From positions 17,501 to 81,500 of the forward strand of contig JAMWET010001922.1 of NCBI GenBank assembly GCA_024036415.1: a DNA stretch of 64,000 nucleotides, given 5' to 3'. The stretch is from Prochilodus magdalenae (lineage: Eukaryota; Chordata; Actinopteri; Characiformes; Prochilodontidae). The translations under genes and the position numbers were made by a program. Shown here piece after piece: positions 21,901-32,758 of this stretch; position 1 is the first letter of the stretch, and each line of letters opens with the position of its first letter. The notes beneath the pieces were generated by a model. That model made no database searches and was not told where the DNA came from. It saw nothing but the letters and a program-made list of their open reading frames with translations.

Positions 21901-24900
21901 GTTGATAACTTTTATGTTGCTTTGATTTTCTCCTTTTTTATTCAAGTGGGTTTGATTTTCTACAGTAATATCTGTCCACATCAGAAATGTCTCCTCACAA
22001 TTAAACATTTAAACTTCATGGCCGGTTTGACTGAACATTTAAGTTGAATTAAGGATAGGCTTTTATACTGCCGGTGGTGTCACAGCTGGACATTTTATTG
22101 ATGATGTTGACATGACACAAAAATATTAATCTTCATAAATAGACTGATATGTACACACATATGAATCAGATCAGATACATACCAGTACACATTTTAGTAC
22201 TGGTACTCTCTATACTTAAGTACATCTGAAGGTACATATTTTAGTACTGTTAATCTCCATACTTAAGTACATCTGAAGGTACATACTTTAGTACTGGTAC
22301 TCTCCATACTTAAGTACATCTGAAGGTACATACTTTAGTACTGGTACTCTCCATACTTAAGTACATCTGAAGGTACACACTTTAGTACTGTTACTCCAGT
22401 GGAGGTCTAAAGTGAGGAACTAACCATGGAAGAGGATTTTACCCTGGGGGATTACTCTACTGTAAATCAGGTACATGCTTTATGTACTTCGTCCAGCACT
22501 GATATCCAGGTACCTTACTACCTTTCACTTTCAGCTTGTTGTTCTCCTCATTCTGATGAAGATTTGAACACAGTTATACAAACGCAGTAAGAAAGACGTA
22601 GCACTGCTTATCTGATTTCTTTTAGCAACCCGGAAAATGGATGTGTGTACCTTGTCAACATCTACTTTGGTGGAACTGGGGTCCTGATCGACTCTCTCTG
22701 CTTGCTGATTGGCTTTCTCCGCTTCCTTCCACTCCTTCTCAAAGCGCTTCTTGGTCTGGTTGGGTAAACAGTATAGGAGAACATATTCTGGTGTAAAAGT
22801 GAATGACAACTAAAACAACAACCTCGAAAATCAAACCTAACAGTGCGTGAACTTCAAGGCACACCTGCGAATAATGGACAGTATACACACATCAGACGTA
22901 CCATCTCTAGCTGCTTGTAGCTGTTCTCCAGATTCTGCTGGACTTTCTTAACATCAGCCAGAAGCTGAAGAAGAAAAGGGGGAATATTATTAAATTATTA
23001 AAATTATTTTGATGTAATACAGGTTCTGATGATCTATACACTACATTTAGAGAGTCACATTTATGACTGTTATTCTTTAAGCATTACATAATGGTTATGG
23101 ATTAATATAATCCATAAAAATAATAATTATTAAATAATACAGGATAAATGAAAATAAAAAATGTAAAATGTCACCATCTAAAAATGGAAAAGAAGAACTT
23201 ATTCATAATGACTTTTAATTTTTTTAGTGTATGTAAATGTTTCAAATTACATAATTTATGAATTGCTGAGTATCAAAAACTGTGAAGGACGGGCGGCCTG
23301 TCCAGAGTGTTTGGACAGGCCACCGAAGAAATGGTTAATAATTGATATTTTTCATGATATTTATTATTATTACATCTGTAACTATTATATTATTATTAAC
23401 AGTCAGTTATAGCCAAACTATTAGATCATGATAGCACTGTTGTTAATTATGGTCTGTTATGATAGAGTGTTATGAAATATTGCTATTTATTAAAGTCATT
23501 TTAAAAAGCTATGTGTCCTCAGTCAGGACTCTGATTCATTTCCCTAACACTCCACAGTCCTCTGCTTTCCTCACACTCTTGCGTTCCTGTTTGATGTCGT
23601 GGAGATACTTTGTGAGCTCCACACAGATGCTGAGGCTCATGTTGTCGGCCAGCTGTTCTCTGTGAGCCGCATAGTCGTTCAGCTCATTCACCACCTCCTG
23701 AAACCCTTGCTGACTGGTGAACCTGAAAGCGTACAGCATGTGACCTATCAGATCAGATTGTAGTAGATACTGAATGATTCATAGGAGGTACTGAACAGTT
23801 AATAGGAAGGATCTAACAATGCTCAGTAGATATTTAACAATTCATAGTAGATGCCAAAATATTTATAGTAGATACTAAATAATTAATAACAGATAGTAAA
23901 CTATTGATACAAATACTGAACAAATAGTAGCAATTAGTAAATTAGTAATTACTGAATCATTTACAGTAGATTCTGCATAATTCATACGGGATGATGCATA
24001 ATTCATAGTGAATGCTGAATAATTCATAGTGGATGGTGAATAATTCATAGTGAATGCTGCATAATTCATAATGGATTCTGCATAATTCATACGGGATGAT
24101 GCATAATTCATAGTGGATGCTGAATAATACATAGTGGATGCTGCATAATTCATATGGGATGATGCCTAATTGATAGTGGATGCTGAATAATTCATACGGG
24201 ATGGCGCATAATTCATAGTGGATACTGCATAATTCGTCGTGAGTGCTGCATAATTAGTAGTGGATGCTGCATAAATCATAGTGGATGCTGAATAATTCAT
24301 AGTGGATGCTGAATAATTTATAGTGGATACTAAATAATTCATAGTGGATACTGAATAATTCATAGTGGATGCTGAATAATTCATAGTGGAGACTGAATAA
24401 TTCATAGTGGATACTGAATAATTAATAGTGGATGCTGAATAATTCATAGTGGATGCTGAACAATTAATAGTAGATGCTGAATAATTATTGGTGGATGCTG
24501 AATAATTCATAGTGGATACTGAATAATTAATAGTGGATGCTGAATAATTCATAGTGGATGCTGAATAATTCATAGTGGATGCTGAATAATTCATAATGGA
24601 TGCTGAATAATTCATAGTGGATACTGAATAATTAATAGTGGATGCTGAATAATTCATAGTAGATACTGAATAATTCATAGTGGATACTGAATAATTCATA
24701 GTGGATGCTGAATAATTAATAGTAGATACTGAATAATTCATAGTGGATGCTGAATAATTCATAGTGGATACTGAAAAATGTGTCATATATACTGGGTAAT
24801 GTATAGTTATAGTAGTTTAAATTCCTCAGTCTAGAGGTAAAGATGTGGAACATATAACCTGTCAAAGGTCCATCTATAATCTTAAACATGCACACAGACG

Positions 24901-27690
24901 TACACGCTCACACTCACTTTGTTTCTTGGTCCTCTTTGCTGCCTCGCCGTGAATATTTCTTACAGAGGACTCTGCAGAGAGAGACAAGAGACACTCATCC
25001 ACACGTCATGTCTGCATTTACACAGAAGCCCGGACACCAAACCAGTCCCCTCTTTGATGCTCTGGGGGTGCTGGAATTAGGTGGAATTGGGCTCTTTGGC
25101 TGAGGTGACAGATTTAAAGCTCAGTGTCTACACTAAACTGCTGGACAACCAGGGTTTTGCCCTTTGCTCATCGTCATACTGAGGAACACAGCAGTGTATC
25201 ACTGAGTAACATCCACAGTGCAGGCCAGGAGAAGAAAGTGAACCCTTCAACCTAATAACCTTTAGCAGCATCACCTCCACCACACGTTTCCTGGAGCTGC
25301 AGTATGATCTTCTTCCAGTACTTCACCGTTCTTGTTCTGACTGTGGACACATGGACACATTTCTGCTGAGGCTGTAGGTCTTCTGCTGTTAACCTTGGGT
25401 TCTTCTTCACCTCAACAGTCCTGGATGTTCTCCATCTGTTCAGAGTTTGTCTAGTGGATGTACATTCGGATCTTTAGAAGTGCTTTTGTAGGCTGTTCCA
25501 GCATCACTATACCTAAACATAACCATGTAGGTGTATGATACTAAGATTGAGGCGAGGTTTAGGTGAAGGTTACTAGGGTTGAGGTTAGGTTTAGGTGAAG
25601 GTTACTGAGGTTAATGTTAGATTTAGGTAAAGGTAACTGAGGGTAAGGTTACGTTTAGGTGTAGGTTACTGAGATTGACGTTAGGGTTAGGCAAAGGTAA
25701 CCTTAGGTTAAGGTTAGGGTTAGGTGTTAGTTACTGAGATTGAGGCCAGGCTTAGGTGAAGGTTACTAAATGTAGGGTGTAGGTTACTGAGGTTAAAATT
25801 AGGTTTAGGTGTAGGTTACTGAAGGTTAGGTAAAGGTTACTGAGGTTAAGGTTAGGTTTAGGTGTAGGTTTCTGAGATTGACATTAGGCTTAGGTGAAGG
25901 TAACTAAGGTTAAGTTTAGGTTTAGGTGTAGGTTACTGAGATTGATGCTAGGCTTAGGTGACTAACCCTAGGCTTAGGTGAAGGTTACTGAAGGTTAGGT
26001 GAAGGTTACTGAGGTTAAGGTTGAGGTTAAGTTTAAGTGTAGGCTCCCGATGGTAAGGTTAAGGTTATGGTTAAGTGTAGGCTCCTGAAGGTAAGGCTAG
26101 GTTCAGGAGTAGGTTACTGAGATTGATGCTAGGTTGGTGTAGGTTAATGAGACTAACCCTAACCCTAACTCCAACCCGAGGCTTAGGTGAAGGTTACTAA
26201 TGGTAAGGTGACGGTTACTGAGGTTAAGATTAGGTTGAGGTGTAGGTTTTTGAGATTGACATTAGGCTTAGGTGAAGGTAACTAAGGTTAAGTTTAGGTT
26301 TAGGTGTAGGTTACTGAGATTGATGCTAGGCTAGGTTTGGGTTAATGAGACTAACCCTAACCCTAGGCTTAGGTGAAGGTTACTGAAGGTTAGGTGAAGG
26401 TTACTGAGGTTAAGGTTGAGGTTAAGTTTAAGTGTAGGCTCCTGAGGGTAAGGTTAAGGTTATGGTTAAGTGTAGGCTCCTTAAGGTTAAGGCTAGGTTC
26501 AGGAGTAGGTTACTGAGGTTGATGCTAGGTTGGTGTAGATTAATGAGACAAACCCTAACCCCAACCCAAGGCTTAGGTGAAGGTTACTAAAGGTAAGGTG
26601 TAGGTTACTGAGGTTAAGGTTAGGTTTAGGCGTAGGTTTCTGAGATTGACATTAGGCTTAGGTGAAGGTTACTGACTCTGTTTTAAGGTTGAGGGTTAAG
26701 TTTAGGGTAAGGTTAGGTGTAGGTTAAGTGTAGGCTCCTAAGGAGATTGATGCTAGGTTACTATGTGCTAGGTTAATGAGACAAACCCTAACCCAAACCC
26801 AAGGCTTAGGTGAAGGTTACTAAAGGTAAGGTGTAGGTTACTGAGGTTAAGGTTAGGTTTAGGTGTAGGTTACTGAGATTGACATTAGGCTTAGGTGAAG
26901 GTTACTACGGTTAAGTTTAGGTTTAGGTGTAGGTTACTGAGATTGATGCTAGGCTATGTGTAGGTTAATGAGACTAACCCCAACCCGAGGCTTAGGTAAA
27001 GGTTACTAAAGGTAGGGTGTAGGTTACTGAGGTTAAGGTTAGGTTTAGGTGTAGGTTTCTGAGATTGACATTAGGCTTAGGTGAAGGTAACTAAGGTTAA
27101 GTTTAGGTTTAGGTGTAGGTTACTGAGATTGATGCTAGGCTATGTGTAGGTTAATGAGACTAACCCTAACCCTAGGCTTAGGTGAAGGTTATTGAAGGTT
27201 ACTGAGGTTAAGTTTGAGGCTATGTTTAAGTGTAGGCTCCTGATGTTAAAGTTGAGGTTAAGGTAAGTGTAGGCCTCTGATGTTAGGGTTAAGTGTAGGC
27301 TCCAGAGGGTAAGGCTAGGTTTAGGAGTAGGTTACTGAAGATATAACTATTTTTCTGAGCTCCTCTGAAAGATGGTCCACACTGACCGTCCTGAGGAGAA
27401 CAGGTTGGTCAGTAAACAGGCTTCCTGCACTGCCTGTGTTTAAAGGGTGAAGCACCTGTAAAACCCCACACTTCCAATCTTAGCTCCTTTACTCAAACAC
27501 CTAATACCAGCTAGCTCCAGGAGAGGCATTAGCACAGAGGATCACTTACTGGTTCTAGCCCGCACTGTGGATGTTCCTTAATGTTCTCCACAGAACAGCT
27601 AGTGGTTCTTGGAACTGTATATATACACTGCCACACACAGTTTTCCATACACACATATTTATGTACACACCTTCACATACAATCACACGT

Positions 27691-27724
<34 letters not shown>

Positions 27725-27733
27725 ACGTACACA

Positions 27734-27772
<39 letters not shown>

Positions 27773-27785
27773 GCACACATATACG

Positions 27786-27816
<31 letters not shown>

Positions 27817-27823
27817 GTACACA

Positions 27824-27866
<43 letters not shown>

Positions 27867-28035
27867 GCACACACATACACACACACACACACACACACAA
27901 ACACACACGTACACACGTACACACACACACACACATACGCACACACATACACACACACACACACATATATACATACACATACACACAAACGCACACACAC
28001 ATACACACACACACACACACACAAACACACACGTA

Positions 28036-28068
<33 letters not shown>

Positions 28069-28114
28069 GTACAAACACACACGTACAAACACACACACGT
28101 ACAAACACACACGT

Positions 28115-28153
<39 letters not shown>

Positions 28154-28223
28154 TGTACAAACACACACACACGTACACACACACACATATACACACACAC
28201 GTACACACACACACACAGACACG

Positions 28224-28260
<37 letters not shown>

Positions 28261-31200
28261 ATACACACACACACACACACAGACACGTTCACACACACAG
28301 ACACGTACACACACACACACACACACATACAATCACACACACAGACACAGACACGTACACACACACACACACACACATACAATCACACACACATACACAC
28401 ACACACACACAAACATACACACACACACACACACAGACACGTACACACACACACACACACACACATACAATCACACACACATACACACACACACACAAAC
28501 ACATGCACACACTCCTGCCTGAGCTGTTTGGCGTAGTTCTGTTCGATGTCCGTTCTCTCTTTGACAAACTTCACATAGCGCTCCACCAGCTCCAGCCCCC
28601 ATTGGGTGTGTTTCTCAATCACATCATGCTGGTCCTGCAACACACACACTCAGTGTGAATACCCCAGAGTTCGGGTGTGTAACTGATATCATGCGTGAGT
28701 CACATCACTACACTGATGCAAACTCTGTGCTATCTTCGGCATTCTGTGAGGACCAAATGTCCTTATAATAAGAGAACATGTTGATTTTGGACAAGTGGGG
28801 ACATTTAGCTGGACCTTGCAAGAAAACATGTATTCACCACATATAAAGCTTTGCCTGGGAAAACTAGGGAAGCAGATACTAAAGATACACACACACAGAC
28901 TTATCAAGGTTATGTTTACACAGGTTGAAGTTAAGACTGAGGTTAAAATTAGAATATGTTCAGGTTTAGGTGAAGGTTACTAAGGTTAAGGTTAGATTTA
29001 GGCTAAGATTACAGAGGTTAAGGTTAGGTTTAGGCTAAGCTTACTAAGGTTAAGGTTAGGTTTAAGCTAAGAGTACTGAGGTTAAGGTTAGGTTTAGGAT
29101 AAGATTACTGAGGTTAAGGTTAGGTTTAGGATAAGATTACTGAGGTTAATGCTAGGCTTAGGCTAAGATTACTGAGGTTAATGCTAGGTTTAGGATAAGA
29201 TTACTGAGGTTAATGCTAGGTTTAGGATAAGATTACTCAGGTTAATGCTAGGTTTAGGATAAGATTCATATGGTTAATGCTAGGTTAAGGATAAGATTAC
29301 TGACGTAAATGCTAGGTTTAGGATAAGATTACTGAGGTTGATGCTAGGTTTAGGCAAAGATTACTAAGGTTATTGCTAGGTTTAGGATAAGATTACTGAG
29401 CTTTATGCTAGGTTTATAATAAGATGCTAGGTTTAGGCTAAGATTACTAAGCTTTATGCAAGGTTTAGGATAAGATTACTGAGGTTAATGCTAGGTTTAG
29501 GCTAAGATTACTCAGGTTAATGCTAGGTTTAGGATAAGATTACTCAGGTTAATGCTAGGTTTAGGATAAGATTACTGAGGTTGATGCTAGGTTTAGGATA
29601 AGATTACTGAGCTTTATGCTAGGTTTAGAATAAGATGCTAGGTTTAGGCTAAGATTACTCAGGTTAATGCTAGGTTTAGGATAAGATTACTCAGGTTAAT
29701 GCTAGGTTTAGGATATGATTACTAAGATTAAGGCTCTTTTTGCTTTAGGTGTCTGTTTTTGAGATTGTTGGCTCCTGAGGTTAAGGCTAGGTTTTGGTGT
29801 AAGTTACTGAGGATAATGTCAAGTTTAGGGTGTGGGTTACTAAGGTTAAGGTCAGGTTTAGTCATAGGTTACTGAGGTTGAAGGTTTTTTTTTGTTTTGG
29901 TGTAAGTTATAGGTGTAAGCTTAAAGGTTGAAGTTGGGTTTTGGTAGAGGTTTTGTTAGGTGTATGTTTTGACGTAGGTTACTGAGGTTACGGTTAAGGT
30001 CAGACTTCATTTGTAGGTTGTTGTGGTTGAGGTTAGGTTTTGGTTTCAGCTACTGAGGTTAAGGTCAGGGTTTGTTGTAGGTTGTTGTATTTGAAGTGGG
30101 GTTGTGGAGTAGGTTATGTTAAGTGTATGCTGTGGTGTAGGTTACTGAGGTTAAGGCCAAGGTCAGGGTCTGTTGTAGGTTGTTGTGGTTGAAGTTAGGT
30201 TTTGGTTTCAGCTACTGGGGTAAAGGTTAAGGTTTGTTATAGGTTGTTGTGGTTGAGGTGGGATAGCTTATGTTAAGGTCAGGTTTTGGGGTAGGTTATG
30301 GAGGTTGAAGTTGGGTTTTGGTATAGGTTTTTTTAGATGTATGTTTTGATGTAGGTTACTGAGGTTAAGGTTAAGGTCAAGCTTCGTTGTAGATTGTTGT
30401 AGTTGTAGCTGAGGTTAGGTTTTGGTTTCAGCTACTGAGGTTAAGGTGAGGGTTTGTTGTAGGTTGTTTTTTTTAATTGGGGTTGTGGAGTAGGTTATGT
30501 TAAGTGTATGCTGTGGTGTAGGTTACTGGGGTTAAGGTCTGGGTTTGTTGTAGGTTGTTGTGGTAGAAGTTAGGTTTTGGTTTCAGCTACTGAGGTAAAG
30601 GTTAAGGTCAGGGTTTGTTATAGGTTGTTGTGTTTGAAGTGGGGTTTTGGAGTAGGTTATGTTAGATGTATGCTGTGGTGTAGGTTACTGGGGTTAAGGT
30701 TAAGGTCAGGGTTTGTTATAGGTTGTTGTGGTTGAGTTGGGATAGCTTATGTTAAGGTCAGGTTTTGGGGTAGGTTATGGAAGTTGAACTTGGGTTTTGG
30801 TGTAGGTCATATTAAGGATAGGCTTTGGTTTATGTTACCAAGGTTAAAGTAAAGTTTTGCTGTAGGCTAATGAGGTTGAGTTTTAAGTTAGGTTAGGGTA
30901 GTGTTACTTGGTTACAGTAATAAAGTCAATAGAAGTCCTCACTAGTATAGCAACACCAAGATATGTGTGTGTGCACGCACTAAAATGACAAGATAAGCTC
31001 ACTGTTACTCACGCATGATCCTGTTGGACAAGTCGGTCAGCTGTTTGTCCTCCAGCTACTTGTGAAGCGTAAGACTAACCAAGACATTCACACCCTTAGC
31101 CTCCTACAGTCTGCCTGGATCACTGATTTACTGATTTTACTGAAGTGAAAGGTCCTTAAACTATGACTGACTGTGTTATGATTGATTGTGAAACTTCCTA

Positions 31201-32758
31201 AAGTGAAACCAATCGAACAGTGTTGAATCTTTTTCTAAGCTTTAATAATGATTTGAATAGAGATTTGCTCAGTAGTCAAAAGCAGTTTGAAATTTAAACA
31301 AATATTTCAACAAATGTTATACAATTAAAATCAATATAGATTTAACAAGCACACTCTGACAGAAGATAGCTCAAATGTGAGACACGCAACTGGTCAGGAT
31401 GAAGAATGCAAACAAACAAGCTTAATCAGAATTAATTAATTGGTTGGCATTATTAAATATATGTTTGTCCTACACAGGAACATGTTCCTTGGCTTAACAA
31501 TGAAATATGTTAAATTAAATTAAAAAAAAAATGCAGTGTTGCTTTTGACATCAAGGCATTTAAACCTATTGTAAACTTTTCTGCCATGGCAATGAGTTTT
31601 GCTCTGTATGATGGTGATGGCAAATGAATTGTGTAAATATAATTGTGCTACTTAAGTGTATGTGTTGTATGCATTTCAATAAGATGAAATTTGAAAATTT
31701 GAAAAAACTTTTTTGTTTTCAGCAGTGAAATTGTTTAATAATTTCCAAAATATGTAAACTTGTAAAAGTACATTAACAAATGCATGCTTTCTATGAATTA
31801 TCTCTGACATGTAGCTCATTGAAACAAGTGTGGAAATTCAAAGAACGTGTACCTTTTTTGTTTTTGTGCGAAAGGAATGGAGATAAATTATTGTTCAATA
31901 TGTAGGTTATTATACTTACAAAATAACACAATACTACATGTATAGGTCTAGTTGATAATAAGGTACAACCTAACACAAAAACAGAGCATTTAAAAACAAT
32001 AATTTTGTTTTTCTGCAACAAATCTTAAAATGCTTAGGGGGCTGAAAGGATTCCATATGTCTAGTTTGCAAGCTCCAGTAATCAAGCCGTAGGAATCCAG
32101 ATAAGCCGGAAATTCTCTTTTTTCCTCATTCTTGACATGTTCCCATTTACTGCTGTCTGGTGTCTCTTACGGCAGATATTAAATGAGTTTGACTGAAGGC
32201 CTTTTCCAGTCCCCTAAAAACCTGTCAGACCTGTCCCGCCCCCACTGCTGCTAAAGCCCCACCCCCAACCAGGTAACATAACAATTTAGCTTTTGAAAAC
32301 TATACAGCAGATTTCACTAAAAAACAAAACATGTCAAGAAAACACAAAGAGTAAAGATGAACATATTCAGCTGCTCTTTTCTTCTAGCAGGGCCATTATT
32401 GTTTTCCTATTCAAGGGTATTGAACAGGTGCAGATTCAAATCTGGAAACACTGCTGGTACACCATTACACCAATAATACAAATCCACCTGCCGAAAGTAA
32501 TGTTGCAGGTTAGTAATTCTAGACTAGTAAATATTGTTTTCATGGAAAGTTAATTTCGAGATTTTTTCAAAAATGGCTTCATGGCTGCACCTGTTTATTA
32601 AATCAATATTACACCTGAACAACAAAACTCTCACACATTCATAGCTGACTAGAACCAAACACAACAGATGGGCTCAAATCCCCGAAAAAACATGCAAAAC
32701 TCTTACGGACTTAGGGAATGCTGAAGAACCTTACCCACAGTGCTGTGCCCCAATCCAT
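15202..32758 (-). CDS. trip10: CIP4 / TRIP10, F-BAR-HR1-SH3 adaptor
   Basis: Curvature-binding cytoskeletal adaptor: in the family the F-BAR domain dimerises and tubulates plasma membrane, HR1 binds active Cdc42 and SH3 recruits N-WASP and dynamin. Fifteen coding exons (5' to 3'): 32758-32735, 28634-28519, 24971-24918, 23722-23575, 22964-22902, 22755-22651, 21710-21582, 21274-21128, 19933-19778, 19072-19049, 18632-18523, 18211-18079, 17340-17288, 16753-16611, 15344-15202. They total 1548 nt, in frame, 515 residues. The start exon encodes MDWGTALW, the start expected of TRIP10 (its paralogues begin MSWGT). F-BAR spans about 1-280, HR1 about 323-405 ([21 protein letters not shown]) and SH3 about 460-515 (ALYDFDG, DGWV, YVPASY). 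The acidic [11 protein letters not shown] stretch before SH3 is family-typical. The linker is shorter than I recall for human CIP4. Exon 2 lacks a good GT donor at the expected position. Confidence 0.94.
15345..16610. other. Last intron of trip10
   Basis: Intron between the two SH3 exons, splitting a Gly codon in the SH3 domain. At about 15730-16180 there is a less AT-rich block that reads openly on minus for about 74 codons and is unlike its flanks; I do not recognise it, and it could be a retroelement fragment. The rest is AT-rich, with nothing recognisable. Confidence 0.5.
18255..18495. repeat. 35-bp minisatellite in trip10 intron
   Basis: About seven copies of a 35-bp unit (gtgttaatgaatcaggtggg, then ttgagtgaatcagga) between the two HR1 exons, ending about 30 bp from the donor of the upstream exon at 18523. 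Confidence 0.92.
18680..18940. repeat. (AAT)n and (TTA)n inverted microsatellites
   Basis: An (aat)n tract at 18680-18800 is followed by (tta)n at 18897-18938. They are mutually complementary and could fold into a long AT hairpin with a loop of about 100 nt. Both lie in the trip10 intron upstream (gene sense) of the exon at 18632. Confidence 0.92.
19049..19072 (-). CDS. trip10: trip10 24-nt micro-exon (linker)
   Basis: Eight codons (TLTTEKTM) flanked by ttctcgcag and gtacag on the minus strand, phase 0 at both ends. It lies between the exon ending FKKNK and the exon starting [11 protein letters not shown], where the CIP4 linker is variable. Including or skipping it keeps frame, so it may be alternatively spliced. 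Confidence 0.65.
22180..22510 (-). mobile_element. MITE-like element with 47-bp tandem core
   Basis: About five copies of a 47-bp unit (gtactctccatacttaagta), then a unique end (ctccagtggaggtctaaagt to about 22500). The whole piece matches, in reverse complement, the element at 43463-44780, including that non-repeated end. It is therefore a dispersed element with an expandable tandem core. It lies in a trip10 intron. Confidence 0.75.
23745..24785. repeat. 21-bp minisatellite in trip10 intron
   Basis: Some 45 copies of a 21-bp unit (ataattcatagtggatgctg). Because 21 is a multiple of 3, the minus strand reads as a long Asn-Tyr-Ser repeat; it is intronic, between exons 24918-24971 and 23575-23722. 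The same unit recurs at 35395-35765. Confidence 0.95.
25530..27345. repeat. Telomere-like 32-bp minisatellite, first block
   Basis: Degenerate repeat of about 32 bp rich in ggttaaggttaggtttaggt, with perfect telomere-type stretches in both orientations (gttagggttagg near 25680; ctaaccctaaccctaac near 26150). It occupies much of the trip10 intron between exons 28519-28634 and 24918-24971. A related block fills the intron on the other side of that exon. Confidence 0.92.
27680..28505. repeat. (CA)n / (ACACGT)n microsatellite
   Basis: About 800 bp of interrupted CA repeat with recurrent acacgtac and cacatacaatcacac variants, directly downstream (gene sense) of trip10 exon 28519-28634. All six frames carry long artefactual Thr-His, Cys-Val or Tyr-rich reading frames. 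Confidence 0.97.
28920..30890. repeat. Telomere-like 32-bp minisatellite, second block
   Basis: Up to about 29750 the unit is a clean 32-bp repeat (ggttaatgctaggtttagga, then taagattactga). Beyond that it becomes a looser, longer unit (gtaggttgttgtggttgagg, ggtttcagctactgaggtta). It lies in trip10 intron 1, opposite the first block across exon 2. Confidence 0.92.
30891..32734. other. 5' part of trip10 intron 1
   Basis: AT-rich sequence between the telomere-like block and the start exon. I see no exon, repeat array or conserved motif. It ends at the donor gtaagg of the first coding exon. Confidence 0.5.

Noticed and set aside
22532..22562. Small exon candidate in trip10 (NEENNKLK)
   Set aside because: 31 nt to the best donor breaks the frame; the neighbouring exons align to the F-BAR domain without it. 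An alternative 24-nt form with a weak donor cannot be fully excluded.
23875..24786. 206-codon Asn-Tyr-Ser-rich frame that looks like a repeat protein
   Set aside because: The 21-bp minisatellite has a period divisible by three; no start context, no splice sites, and it lies in a trip10 intron on the same strand.
27555..28658. Very long open frames (up to about 350 codons) of His-Thr, Cys-Val or Tyr-Thr repeats
   Set aside because: Pure translation of the (CA)n microsatellite in all frames; they lie in a trip10 intron and have no coding character.
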